This document shows, in pieces, positions 1 to 8,478 of a stretch of DNA of 47,021 nucleotides. The position numbers were made by a program, and so were the translations under genes. Source of the stretch: Streptomyces caelestis (GTDB lineage: Bacteria > Actinomycetota > Actinomycetes > Streptomycetales > Streptomycetaceae); assembly GCF_001279005.1 (NCBI RefSeq), contig NZ_LGCN01000224.1, positions 1-47,021 of the forward strand. Reading direction: 5' to 3'. Numbering within the stretch: position 1 is the stretch's first letter; the number at the start of each line of letters is the position of its first letter. A model generated the notes under the pieces. The model searched no databases. It worked only from the letters and a program-made list of their open reading frames with translations, and was not told the origin of the DNA.

Positions 1-970
1 GCGAGTTGGCGAGGCCGGGCTCGTGGGCGGCCGGGTTGGCCGCCGCAAGCCGGCGCCAGAGGGTTACGGCCTGTTCGGTGACGGTCAGGGCCTCGCCCCC
101 ACGACCGACCCCCGACAGGTGGTTGCCGAGGTTGGTCAGCGAGCCAGCGAGGTCGGGCTCGTGGGCGGCCGGGTTGGCCGCTGCAAGCCGGCGCCAGAGG
201 GTTACGGCCTGTTCGGTGACGGTCAGGGCCTCGCCCCGCCGCCCCACCTCCGACAGACGGACGCCAAGGTTGGATAGCGAGCGGGCGAGGTCGGGCTCGT
301 GGGCGGCCGGGTTGGCCGCCGCAAGCCGGCGCCGGATCTCCACCGCCTGTTCGGTAACGGTCAGGGCCTCGCCCCCACGACCCACCCCCGACAGCCAGTT
401 GCCGAGGTCGTTTAGCGAGTTGGCGAGGCCGGGCGCGTGGGCGGCCGGGTTGGCCGCCGCAAGCCGCCGCCGAATCTCCACCGCCTGTTCGGTAACGGTC
501 AGGGCCTCGCCCCCACGACCCACCCCTGACAGGCGGCGGCTGAGGTTGGACAGCGAGCCAGCGAGGCCGGGCTCGTGGGCGGCCGGGTTGGCCGCTGCAA
601 GCCGGCGCCAGAGGGTTACGGCCTGTTCGGCGGCGGTCAGGGCCTCGCCCCGCCGCCCCACCTCCGACAGGTGGTTGCCGAGGTGGGTCAGCGAGCCAGC
701 GAGGTCGGGCTCGTGGGCGGCCGGGTTGGCCGCTGCAAGCCGGCGCCAGAGGGTTACGGCCTGTTCGGTGGCGGTCAGGGCCTCGGCCCGACGCCCCACC
801 TCCGACAGCCAGTTGCCGAGGTTAGACAGCGAGTTGGCGAGGGCCATCTCGTACTCAGCCGGGTTGGCCGCCGCAAGCCGACGCCAGAGGGATACGGCCT
901 GTTCGGCGGCGGTCAGGGCCTCGCCCCGCCGCCCCACCTCCCACAGACGGATGCCGAGGTTGGACAGCGA
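1..970 (-). repeat. Seven tandem 138-bp repeats encoding 46-aa TPR units
   Basis: Units begin at about 2, 140, 278, 416, 554, 692 and 830, and the last ends near 968. The spacing is exactly 138 bp. Units are nearly identical in DNA and differ mainly in short variable blocks. On the minus strand each encodes a TPR helix pair of the NLR-type protein. The high DNA identity implies recent expansion or gene conversion. The array runs off the left edge. Confidence 0.9.
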
Positions 971-2689
971 GCCAGCGAAGTTGGGTAAGTGTTTGGGGTG
1001 TGTGAGGGTGAGGCCGCCCCAGGTTTGCACGGCTTGCTGGCTGTTGGTGAGCGCTTCGTTGTACAGGCCGGCGTAGGACTGGCGTAGCGCGAGAGTGTCG
1101 TGGATGCGGGCGCGGGTGGTGAGGTCGTGGGTGATGGCCAGGCGGTGGTGCGCAAGGCGCGCGATGACGGCGGCGATACCGATGTCTAGGTCGGTGTGTC
1201 GGTCTTCGGGAAAGTGGAGTGCAATGGCTCTCAGGACCGTGATGTCGAGGGTGGGCAGGTCGGCCAGGCGGGTCAGGGCGGCGCCGCCCGCAGCCAAGGC
1301 GAGTTCGGGGTGGCTGCGCAGGAGCGGGTCGAGGTGCTGGATGGTCAGGTGGGGCCATCGGCGGGCTGCCTCGATCATGACCGACAGGGCCTGGCGGGTG
1401 TAGGCGGCCGGTCCGGTGTCCTGGGGGTCAGGGGCGAGCAGCGCGGCGGGTGTGGTGAGGGTCCAGGGGTCGGTGGCGTGGTATCCGAACTCTTCCTCGC
1501 GGCCGGGCAGGGTCAGCGCGAGGTAGTCCTCGCCGAGGCGGTCGGGGGACAGCGGGTCCAGTACCAGGCCCGTGTTGGCGAGCGGGTAGCAGCGGGTGTG
1601 GTCTTCAACCAGTTGCCTGCCGGCGGCTGGGGTGTCGGCGGCACCGGTGCGGGTCAGGGCTGCTGCGGCATCGGCGGGGGCCAGGGCACCGGTGAGGGTG
1701 GCCACGTACACGGCCCGGCCCATGGTCTGCTCGGTGGCACGCAGCGGGCCACGGCCCTGATCGTGGGAGGAGCGCCAGTGGTCGTGTTCACGGTCCAGCA
1801 GGTAGGAGGACAAACTCGCCTGGCCGCTGCCGGACGGTGGTGTCGTCCCGCGACTGGCGGCGTCCACGTCGACCAGGGCACGCATGTGGATGGTCAGAGG
1901 CAGGGCGAACACACGGTCGTCGAGATTGCCGGGTACACCAATCCTGGCGGTGTGGGTATGAGTGAAGATCTCGGCGAACCGGTCGCGGGCCGCGACGTAC
2001 ATGTCGGCGCGCGCCCCCGGGGTGTCCGGGAGCCCTTCGAGCCGGAAGGCGTCGACGTTGAGGATGTCGAGTTTCGCGAGCTGGTGGGCCAGGCCCTGCC
2101 ACCAGGTTCCGGCGGGGCGGGCCAGCAGCAGGATGCGCAGCCGGTCGCGGGCGGCGTCACGGTGCTGGCGCACCAGCGTGATCAAGTCGTCCAGCGGCCA
2201 TCGCTCGGCGTAGTCCACGATCAGGACCAGGCCCGGTGCCCGCACGGTCAAGGACTGGTCACCGCCCCCGGCCGAGGCGACCTCACTGCGGTGACGGGCC
2301 AGCGCGACGGCCCATCCGGCGCCGGCCGAGCGTGCGGCGAACTCGGCGGCCAGCCGGGTCTTGCCCGACCCGCCCTCGGCGTGCACCAGGCGCACCGAGA
2401 GCCCAGGTGGCTCGTCGTCGCGCCATGACTCCAGGAGTGCGAGTTCCGGGCGGGGGAAGAACGGCACCACCCGGTGGCGGGCCGTCAGAAGCCGGCTGGG
2501 CACCCGCGCCAACCCGGCCGGCACCGCAGGCTCGGCCAGGGGGAAGGGTTCCACCCGGTACGGCGGGACACCGCGGTAGATGTAGTTGTACTGGTCCCCG
2601 CGCTGCACCGCGTTTACCCGGCCGGCGCTGATGGCCGCGATGTTCTGTGTGAAGACGACCCCGTCCTGTGGGCCCCTCGGCGCGTCCAT
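1..2689 (-). CDS. NLR-type STAND ATPase with TPR repeats (3' end outside window)
   Basis: Signal-transducing P-loop ATPase of the NLR/STAND type. These proteins sense a trigger through C-terminal repeats, oligomerise through the NTPase and recruit an effector through the N-terminus. The frame opens with ATG at 2689 and stays open to base 1, so the C-terminus is missing from the window. Residues 15-38 form a short Gln/Asn/Gly-rich segment (core VNAVQRGDQYNY). A Walker A motif, EGGSGKTR, lies at about 102-109, and VLIVDYAER further on resembles a Walker B. After a helical region come TPR units of 46 residues (motif EALTVTEQAVTLWRRLAAANP). The start is only 2 nt after the stop of the 155-aa gene upstream, so the two are probably co-transcribed. 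Its role as a defence or self-recognition receptor is inferred from architecture. Confidence 0.85.
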   Translation of the reverse strand, partial: MDAPRGPQDGVVFTQNIAAISAGRVNAVQRGDQYNYIYRGVPPYRVEPFPLAEPAVPAGLARVPSRLLTARHRVVPFFPRPELALLESWRDDEPPGLSVRLVHAEGGSGKTRLAAEFAARSAGAGWAVALARHRSEVASAGGGDQSLTVRAPGLVLIVDYAERWPLDDLITLVRQHRDAARDRLRILLLARPAGTWWQGLAHQLAKLDILNVDAFRLEGLPDTPGARADMYVAARDRFAEIFTHTHTARIGVPGNLDDRVFALPLTIHMRALVDVDAASRGTTPPSGSGQASLSSYLLDREHDHWRSSHDQGRGPLRATEQTMGRAVYVATLTGALAPADAAAALTRTGAADTPAAGRQLVEDHTRCYPLANTGLVLDPLSPDRLGEDYLALTLPGREEEFGYHATDPWTLTTPAALLAPDPQDTGPAAYTRQALSVMIEAARRWPHLTIQHLDPLLRSHPELALAAGGAALTRLADLPTLDITVLRAIALHFPEDRHTDLDIGIAAVIARLAHHRLAITHDLTTRARIHDTLALRQSYAGLYNEALTNSQQAVQTWGGLTLTHPKHLPNFAGSLSNLGIRLWEVGRRGEALTAAEQAVSLWRRLAAANPAEYEMALANSLSNLGNWLSEVGRRAEALTATEQAVTLWRRLAAANPAAHEPDLAGSLTHLGNHLSEVGRRGEALTAAEQAVTLWRRLAAANPAAHEPGLAGSLSNLSRRLSGVGRGGEALTVTEQAVEIRRRLAAANPAAHAPGLANSLNDLGNWLSGVGRGGEALTVTEQAVEIRRRLAAANPAAHEPDLARSLSNLGVRLSEVGRRGEALTVTEQAVTLWRRLAAANPAAHEPDLAGSLTNLGNHLSGVGRGGEALTVTEQAVTLWRRLAAANPAAHEPGLANS

Positions 2690-2691
2690 GC

Positions 2692-3159
2692 TCAGCCCTG
2701 GCTCTCGTCGGGTGCCGGCCCCTCCGGGGGCCGGGCGCTCGTGGCGTCCATGTAGTAGTTGTGCTGGGCGCCGTGCTGCACGGCGTTGACCACGCCGTGA
2801 TCGCGGGCGGTGTTGTTCTGCACCCACTGCTGCTGTGCCGCCGGCAGCACCGCCTGGATCTCGGCCGCCAGTGCGCTCAGGTCCCCGGCCGCATCGGGGT
2901 GACGGGCGAGGAACCCTTCCAGCTCCAGTTGCCACAGCCCTATCAGCGCCCCCCGGGCTCGCTCGCCGTCTTCGGCTCGGGCGACCAAGGCTGCATTGGC
3001 GTCCAGTTGCGCCTCGATATCGGCCTGCCGGTCGGGGCTTCGGCGATGGAAGAGTTCCGCGGCGCGGTCGCGAGCGGTGGCCCAGGCATCGGTGGCCATC
3101 GCGGCCACAATTGTCGTCGCACCGACCATGGCCAACGTCTGGATCTCCTGCGGTTCCAT
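2692..3159 (-). CDS. Putative amyloid-signalling (Bell-like) effector paired with the NLR
   Basis: A 155-aa protein with no recognised enzyme motif. Residues 5-35 are a hydrophobic, Ala-rich helical stretch (TLAMVGATTIVAAMATDAW), followed by charged amphipathic helices to about 110. Near the C-terminus, residues 114-136 carry QNN..A...G.VNAVQHGAQHNY. This aligns without gaps to residues 15-37 of the NLR encoded 2 nt downstream, with about 13 identities in 23 positions, including VNAVQ.G.Q.NY. Known from the literature: bacterial NLRs can carry N-terminal amyloid motifs matched by C-terminal copies on neighbouring helical 'Bell' effectors, thought to act on membranes. Assignment to that class is inference from length, helical pattern, motif placement and gene order. 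An alternative is a plain scaffold or regulatory subunit. Confidence 0.7.
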   Translation of the reverse strand: MEPQEIQTLAMVGATTIVAAMATDAWATARDRAAELFHRRSPDRQADIEAQLDANAALVARAEDGERARGALIGLWQLELEGFLARHPDAAGDLSALAAEIQAVLPAAQQQWVQNNTARDHGVVNAVQHGAQHNYYMDATSARPPEGPAPDESQG

Positions 3160-3344
3160 AAATCCTCCTTGTTGCTCACGAATGCATGCTGGTCACGGCC
3201 ACGGCAGCCGGACTGATCGTCACCGTCGCATCGCAGGGCACCGCTGCGCGGGAACGGGCAGCAGTCCTCCTGACCGTCGCCATCGTGATCCGTGCCACGC
3301 GCGGGCGGGAGGACCGGCCCGGGCCTGGCCGTGCTGTGGCGTCA

Positions 3345-6332
3345 CTAGTTGCCCCCGGCCGAGGCGCGGGTGCCGATGTCCAGCCGGGCGCCCAGGTCGA
3401 GGCGGACCTCGCCGTAGGGGCGGACGTGTTGCCAGAAGAGCGGGGTCAGGCCGCGCCGGTCGGCCGGGCCGAGCAGAGCGGCCCACGGGGGTTCGGCCAG
3501 GACGTCCTGGAGCATGAGGGTGTTGACGTACACCAGCGACGCCTGGAGGATCCGCAGGCACAGCGCGGCCATCTCCACCTCTTCGCGCCGGTTGGTGGAG
3601 ATCTCTCCGCCCTTGCCGTAGTAGATCACCGCGTTCGCCGCGTTCCAGGACTCCACCACGTTCAGCCCCTCCTCGATCTCCCGCTGGAGATCCCGGTCGC
3701 GCAGGTAACGGGCGACAAAGCAGGTGCGCTGGGCGCGACCGATCTCCAGCATCGCCTGGTAGGCCGGGTGAGAGGCGGCCCGGGTGAAGCGGGACAGGAT
3801 CGCCTCGGTGGAGGCGGTGCCGGTGCGGATCGCGGTGGCGTACTTGATGACCTGGTCGTAGTTGGCGTTGATCACGTCCCAGCGGATCGGCCGGGTCAAC
3901 GCCGCCTGGAGGTTCGGGTAGGCGCCGGGCTCGCCGGCGTTCGGCCGGTACAGCCGCACCCGGTTGATCTGCTTGATCCGCGGCAGCAGGTCCACGTTCA
4001 ACAGCCGCGTCACCCCGAAGCCGATTTCGGACTGGCCATGGCTGTCCACATAGTTGCCCTCGACGCGCATCGTGGTGCCGTGCCGGATGGCGCCCTCGAC
4101 CATCGCCGCGACCTCCGAGGCGGAGGCCCGCAGGGTCTGGGAGTGCACCACCACCGCCCCCCGCTCGACGTGCCAGTACACCAGGATGCCCCGGCCGCCA
4201 TAGCGGGAATGCCACTCGGTGAACAGGTTCTGGTCCCACGAGCGAAAGTGCGTGGAGTCCGAGGCCACCGCCGTCGACCCGGAACCCCACAGCCCCGCAT
4301 CACGGGCGGCGAAGGTGGCATTGGCGATCTCGATGGCGATCTGTCGGGCCGCCTCCGGGGTCAGGTAGCGGCGGCGGACGTAACGGATCTCCTCCTCGGT
4401 ATGGCCGTGCGCGCCGCCAGCCACCGACCGGATCCCCGCGTTGGTCCCATAGGCGTAGATCGCGAGCATCAGCCGCTCGGCCAGCACCTCGGGCGCCAGG
4501 TGCCCGCTGCTGGCCAACACGGCGACCGCCTTGAGACAGCCAGTGCGCAGCACCGCCTCCTTGAGCATGTCGATCAGCGGCACCGCGTTCCACCGGCGGC
4601 TCACCTCGCTCTTGACCCGGCGCAGGTTGCGCGGCTCCTCCTGGGCTTCCGGCGCGGTGAACTTGATCGCCCCGGCCTTGCGCTCGGTGACCTGCACCCA
4701 GTCCAGCTCCGGCAGGGCCTCGTCGAGGCTGCCCAGGGCCTGCTCCATCTCCTGGCGCAGGGACGCGGTGAACACCGCCGGGTTCAGCGGCTTGCGCAGT
4801 TCGCCGTAGTGCTCGGTGCGGCGGGCCTCGAAGTCGCGTGGCAGGTCCTCGTCCGGGTTGCGCCACCGCCCGGCGCCGACCACCCACACCTCCTTGCACC
4901 GCAGCCGCTCCCGCAGGGCCTGGAAGGTGGCCACCTCGTACACCATGCGAACGATCCGCTGCCGACCGCGCCGGTCCGCCCGGTGCACCATCTCCGCCCA
5001 CTGCCCGGTGGTCCCGCGATGGGCCGGCGCCACCTCGCCCAGCGGGTAGTAGGTGGTGTTCCCCGCCTTCGCGTACCGCTGCACGAGCTCCAGCGCATCG
5101 ATGACCGGGCGGTACGCGGAGTTGCTGGAGCGGAACTCCAGCACGCCCAGCAACTCGATCAAACCCTTGCGGTAGTGGTTGGTGTACGACGCCTTCAGCG
5201 TGGTCTGCACCGTCCGCCGATACACCGGCCCCTTCGTCTTGTACTCGTGCACCAGCTCCCTCAACGTCTGCTCGCCACCCCGCACGGCCGGGAAGACCAC
5301 CTCGCGTACCTCGCCGTCCGGCTCGGCCAGCGACGCCTCGGCGACGGCGAACAAAATGTTCTCCTTGCCCGACACCCGCTTGAAGGCGTTGATCAGCTCG
5401 TTCGTCACCTTCCGCTCGGCGCGGGCGCCGATCCGGTGCACCGTGGCGATCAGCAGATCCACCAACGAATCGGTGACCTCGCGCTCCCGCTCCACCAGCA
5501 GCGCGGACAGCAGGGTCACGGTCGCCTCGTCCGACCGGCGCCGCAGGTGAGACGGCGATTCGACGGCCGCCCGCTGCCGCCAGGAGGCCAGTACCTTCGG
5601 CGCTACGTCGGCGAACAGCGACGCGGGCAGGCCGATCGCTCGGATCGCGGTCAGCTTGCGGATCTCCCGCAGCATCGACTCCAGGCTGACGTTGCCCGGC
5701 ATCGCCTTGACCAGGGACAGCACCGATTCGCCGCCCCCTGCCTCGGCACCGTCCCGGTCTTCCTCGGCATCGTCAGCGGCTGCGACCAGAGCGAGGACCC
5801 GGGCCCGCACCTGCGCCGTCAGCCGCGCCGCGATGCGCCCGAACCAGGCATCCTCCGCAGTGTGCAGGGCCGAGCGGACCATCCGGGTGATCCGGTCCGG
5901 CGTCGGCGGTTCGATGGACTCCTCGCGGCAGTGCTTCAGCAACTCCTCGCGCACCCGGTCGCCGTTCCGCTCCGCATGCGCGACGTCGGCAGCCAGCCAG
6001 GCCGTCAGCTTCTCTGCGTCCTGCACCGAGCACACCCGGAACCCCAGGTGCTCGCGTATCTGGGCCCGGTGGTACTCGATCGTGCTGCCGGCCCACTGAT
6101 AGGAGTCGAACTCCGCGGCCGACACCTTCATCTGCCCGGCGACGAAGGCGACCACCTCGTCCGGGAACTCCGCCCGTCCCCTGGGAAACCGTCCGTGCTG
6201 CGTGTAGTGCTTCAGCAGCAACGCGAAGCCCAGCCGCGTCGCGCCGCGCTTCCCCGCCACGAGCTCCAACTCGTCATCGAGCACCGTCCAGTGCTCGACC
6301 AGCTTGTCCATCCCCACCGACCGCCGCCCCAT
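3345..6332 (-). CDS. tnpA: Tn3-family transposase TnpA
   Basis: DDE transposase that catalyses replicative transposition of Tn3-family elements. At 995 aa it has the usual family length (about 950-1000). The N-terminal DUF4158-like DNA-binding region is present (LGFALLLKHYTQHGRFPRG). The catalytic core shows Asp at about 692 (VASDSTHF), Asp at about 763 (NYVDSHGQSEIGF) and the C-terminal Glu region (STNRREEVEMAALCL). The frame is uninterrupted, so the protein may be active. ATG at 6332 is used. It converges on nothing at its 3' end; the effector gene starts 185 bp away on the same strand. Pieces of a related transposase lie at 6685-7064. Confidence 0.95.
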   Translation of the reverse strand: MGRRSVGMDKLVEHWTVLDDELELVAGKRGATRLGFALLLKHYTQHGRFPRGRAEFPDEVVAFVAGQMKVSAAEFDSYQWAGSTIEYHRAQIREHLGFRVCSVQDAEKLTAWLAADVAHAERNGDRVREELLKHCREESIEPPTPDRITRMVRSALHTAEDAWFGRIAARLTAQVRARVLALVAAADDAEEDRDGAEAGGGESVLSLVKAMPGNVSLESMLREIRKLTAIRAIGLPASLFADVAPKVLASWRQRAAVESPSHLRRRSDEATVTLLSALLVEREREVTDSLVDLLIATVHRIGARAERKVTNELINAFKRVSGKENILFAVAEASLAEPDGEVREVVFPAVRGGEQTLRELVHEYKTKGPVYRRTVQTTLKASYTNHYRKGLIELLGVLEFRSSNSAYRPVIDALELVQRYAKAGNTTYYPLGEVAPAHRGTTGQWAEMVHRADRRGRQRIVRMVYEVATFQALRERLRCKEVWVVGAGRWRNPDEDLPRDFEARRTEHYGELRKPLNPAVFTASLRQEMEQALGSLDEALPELDWVQVTERKAGAIKFTAPEAQEEPRNLRRVKSEVSRRWNAVPLIDMLKEAVLRTGCLKAVAVLASSGHLAPEVLAERLMLAIYAYGTNAGIRSVAGGAHGHTEEEIRYVRRRYLTPEAARQIAIEIANATFAARDAGLWGSGSTAVASDSTHFRSWDQNLFTEWHSRYGGRGILVYWHVERGAVVVHSQTLRASASEVAAMVEGAIRHGTTMRVEGNYVDSHGQSEIGFGVTRLLNVDLLPRIKQINRVRLYRPNAGEPGAYPNLQAALTRPIRWDVINANYDQVIKYATAIRTGTASTEAILSRFTRAASHPAYQAMLEIGRAQRTCFVARYLRDRDLQREIEEGLNVVESWNAANAVIYYGKGGEISTNRREEVEMAALCLRILQASLVYVNTLMLQDVLAEPPWAALLGPADRRGLTPLFWQHVRPYGEVRLDLGARLDIGTRASAGGN

Positions 6333-6390
6333 GGCCGCACATCATGCCGAAGCACCCCAGCTCCGAACGGCAGATCCATCAAAGCTCCAC

Positions 6391-6428
6391 CGATTTGGGG
6401 CTGGTGGCACGTTCGTTAATGACACCCC
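6391..6428 (-). repeat. Candidate Tn3 terminal inverted repeat (right end)
   Basis: Read leftward from 6428 the sequence starts GGGGTGTCATTAACGAACG and continues for the usual 38 bp. It lies about 60 bp upstream of tnpA, and unrelated coding sequence resumes at 6429. A partner repeat was not confirmed. Confidence 0.4.
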
Positions 6429-6684
6429 AACCCGCGTGACGCTACGCCGCACCGGCATCGGCCGGGCGCCGCGGTTCTCGTGGCGGAAGGGGAAGCCGCT
6501 GGTCGAGTCGGCGCCCGGCGTCGTGGCCGAGCTGGCCCGCCAGGTCGGGCTGATCACCACCGCCGTCGGGGACCGGCAGGTCCCGGCCGTGGCCTTGGTC
6601 GAACGCCTCATCGCGGAGGGCGGCCGGGCCGTCCTCGCGGAGAACTGCGCGGCCGACGTCGCCGAGTACGGCGAGGACGCGTAG
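6429..6684 (+). pseudogene. 3' fragment of an interrupted gene of unknown function
   Basis: From just outside the candidate transposon end to a TAG at 6684 there is an open plus-strand frame of about 84 codons. It has ordinary coding composition (APGVVAELARQVGLITTAVG; VALVERLIAEGG). No start codon of its own fits, so it looks like the tail of a gene cut by the transposon. It stops next to the stop of the minus-strand transposase remnant (6685). I do not recognise the family. Confidence 0.4.
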
Positions 6685-6932
6685 TCACTCGTCGTCGGTG
6701 GCGTGCTTGTCGCGCAGGGGCCGCAGGCCGCCGGACAGGTCGGGGAGCTGGAAGGAGTACCGGCCGAGCACGTTGATGTGGTGGCGGACGAACGGGGAGA
6801 GGCGGGCGATGTCCTCGTCGCGGACGTCGAAGCCGTCGGCGCGCAGCTGGTTCACCGAGGCGTCCCCGCCCTCGTGTTGAAGAGCACGAGGGCATTGAGG
6901 ACCAGTCCGAGACCGCCGATCCGCTCTTCCAT
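6685..6932 (-). pseudogene. C-terminal remnant of a second Tn3 transposase, frameshifted
   Basis: The minus strand encodes MEERIGGLGLVLNALVLFNTR, then after a 1-nt loss the frame resumes DASVNQLRADGFDVRDEDIA and runs to a TGA at 6685 through LSPFVRHHINVLGRYSFQLP. This is the characteristic end of Tn3-family transposases. The frameshift sits where the family usually reads NTRYLDA. Homology stops near 6932, where a piece in the opposite orientation begins. It is a dead relic. Confidence 0.75.
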
Positions 6933-6935
6933 GTC

Positions 6936-7064
6936 CGGCAGACGGAGATCACCGATTCGCTGGTGGACCTGTTCATCCAGCTCGTACTGAAGAGCAGCAC
7001 GCCGGCGGAGCGAAAGGTCGAGAAGGAGCCGAGGTCGAACCGGACGACATCCACCCGGACATGA
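6936..7064 (+). pseudogene. Internal remnant of a Tn3 transposase in opposite orientation
   Basis: The plus strand reads QTEITDSLVDLFIQLVLK then AERKVEKE before a TGA at 7062-7064. It matches the intact transposase nearby (EVTDSLVDLLIATVHRIGARAERKV). It abuts the C-terminal remnant on the other strand, so a deletion plus inversion, or two elements, must have met here. Confidence 0.6.
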
Positions 7065-7120
7065 GCAGGCGGTTGGACCGGGGACTGCGCGGCACGAGTG
7101 TGCTGCCCGGCCCGGAAAGG

Positions 7121-7158
7121 CCGTGGCGCCCCGGGGAACAAGCCCCGGGGCGCCACGG
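7121..7158 (-). terminator. Strong hairpin terminator
   Basis: Perfect 16-bp arms (CCGTGGCGCCCCGGGG and its complement) around a 6-nt loop. It lies 6 bp beyond the stop of the methyltransferase-acetyltransferase gene. There is no clear U-tract, as is common in streptomycetes. Confidence 0.8.
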
Positions 7159-7164
7159 GAACGG

Positions 7165-8478
7165 TCAGACGCCAAACGCGGCGGGGTACTGGATCGTGCC
7201 CGCCGGGACCGGACGGGTGCCGTCCAGAGCCATGGCCATCATGGCCTCGTCAGGTACGTCGAAGGAGGCACGGATGCCGAAGCGGGAGGCCGGCGTGAAG
7301 CCGAACCGGGGGTAGTAGTCGGCGTGTCCCAGGACGACGACGAGGTTCTCCCCCGCGGCCCGGGCCGCGGCCCGGGCCGCGGCCAGGGCGGCGCGGACGG
7401 CCGCGGAGCCGGCGCCGGTGCGCTGGGCTGAGGGCAGTACCGCGCACGGGGCCAAGGCGAGGGCAGGTCGACCGTCGACGTGGCAGCGGGTGAGGAGCGC
7501 GTACCCGACCGGGGTGCCGTCGGGGGCTGCGGCGACCATCGACAGGCCGTCGATCCACGCCTTCGGGTCGGCGCGCAGGGCGTCGACGATGTCGGCCTCG
7601 AGGGCGGTGGGGAAGGCCGCGAGGAGGATGTCTCGGACGACGGGGATGTCGTCGGCGGTTTCGGGACGGGCGGTCCAGGTGGTCATGGTTCCGTTCTCAT
7701 TCGTGTCGTGGGGGCGGAGGATGTAGGCGGCGTAGTCGTAGTCGCTGCCGTGTTCACGCCGCATGCCGATCTCCGTCCGGTGCGCGGCCAGGGCCTCCGG
7801 CATGCCGGGCCGCTGCGGGTCCGCTCGGGCCAGGCGCTGGGTGAGCGGCGTGTAGTACTCGTCCCACCAGTCGCTTTCCGGCAGCGGCCAGTACGCGCGG
7901 AGGCGATAGCCGGCGGCCAGCGCGATGTCGGTGTTCGCGGCGTGGGTGCGCAGTGGGTAGGCCGCGTCCCAGTAGGCGCGCGCCGGGGCAGCGGGGTGGG
8001 GCACGGTCCATTCGATTTCGGTGACGACGAGGACGCCGCCCGGGGCGAGCAGGCGACGCCAGGCGCGCAGGGCGACGTCGAAGCCGATGGTGTATACGGA
8101 CCCCTCGGCCCAGACCACGTCGAAGCTGTGATCGGGGACGGGCAGTCGGTCCATCGAGCAGTTGACGACCGTGACCCGGTCGCCCAGGCCCCGGCGGGCC
8201 GCCTCGGCGGCGAGACCGTCCAGGAAGGGCTGGTGCAAGTCGACCGCGGTCACGTGCGCACCGGCTTCCTCCGCCAGCAGCAGGGTGGAGCGGCCGGGGC
8301 CGCAGCCCGCGTCCAGCACCCGCGGGCACTCGGGCAATGGCCCGGCCATCTCCAGCAGGCGCCGTGTGGTGGCGTCCGAGCCGGGGCCCTGCCGGGGCAG
8401 ATCGTGGTGCAGGGCGAAGAACGCCTCCGTCACCGGGTCGGCGCCAGGAGCGTGGCCGGGTGTGCCGGTGTCGTTCAC
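7165..8478 (-). CDS. SAM-dependent methyltransferase / GNAT acetyltransferase fusion
   Basis: A 437-aa bifunctional protein. The N-terminal half (to about 263) is a class I SAM methyltransferase: motif I VLDAGCGPGRS, acidic VTAVDLH, and VWAEGSVYTIGFD near motif IV. The C-terminal half, from about 265 (MTTWTARPETADD), is a GNAT acetyltransferase with the acetyl-CoA loop region (LPSAQRTGAGSAAV) and HADYYPRFGF typical of YhbS-like GNATs. There is no stop between them, only a short linker (RPHDTNENGT). The GTG start overlaps the rsgA stop by 4 nt (GTGA), implying translational coupling. The methionine at the GNAT boundary could also serve as an internal start. Substrates are unknown. Confidence 0.8.
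   Translation of the reverse strand: MNDTGTPGHAPGADPVTEAFFALHHDLPRQGPGSDATTRRLLEMAGPLPECPRVLDAGCGPGRSTLLLAEEAGAHVTAVDLHQPFLDGLAAEAARRGLGDRVTVVNCSMDRLPVPDHSFDVVWAEGSVYTIGFDVALRAWRRLLAPGGVLVVTEIEWTVPHPAAPARAYWDAAYPLRTHAANTDIALAAGYRLRAYWPLPESDWWDEYYTPLTQRLARADPQRPGMPEALAAHRTEIGMRREHGSDYDYAAYILRPHDTNENGTMTTWTARPETADDIPVVRDILLAAFPTALEADIVDALRADPKAWIDGLSMVAAAPDGTPVGYALLTRCHVDGRPALALAPCAVLPSAQRTGAGSAAVRAALAAARAAARAAGENLVVVLGHADYYPRFGFTPASRFGIRASFDVPDEAMMAMALDGTRPVPAGTIQYPAAFGV

Larger units (their letters stand above)
3345..6428 (-). mobile_element. Tn3-family transposon, right end plausible, left end unresolved
   Basis: Holds one full-length Tn3-type transposase. Beyond the transposase start, a sequence reading inward from 6428 begins GGGGTGTCATTAACGAACG, the style of Tn3-family terminal repeats (GGGG start). 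No equally convincing copy was found between 3160 and 3345, and no resolvase gene is present. The left end is either truncated or not recognisable by eye. Confidence 0.6.

Noticed and set aside
1..970. CRISPR-like array
   Set aside because: Repeats are 138 bp without spacers and encode TPR units.
6..1076. Plus-strand open frame of 356 codons with Arg/Ser/Pro repeats
   Set aside because: It is the shadow of the minus-strand TPR array; the minus frame gives normal TPR motifs and continues into the NLR.
3330..3350. Left terminal repeat of the Tn3 element (GGCGTCACTAG resembling the right end)
   Set aside because: Only a short partial match lying over the transposase stop codon; not better than chance.
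3186..6419. Plus-strand open frame of more than 1000 codons
   Set aside because: Antisense to the Tn3 transposase; composition is Gly/Arg/His-rich and no family is recognisable.
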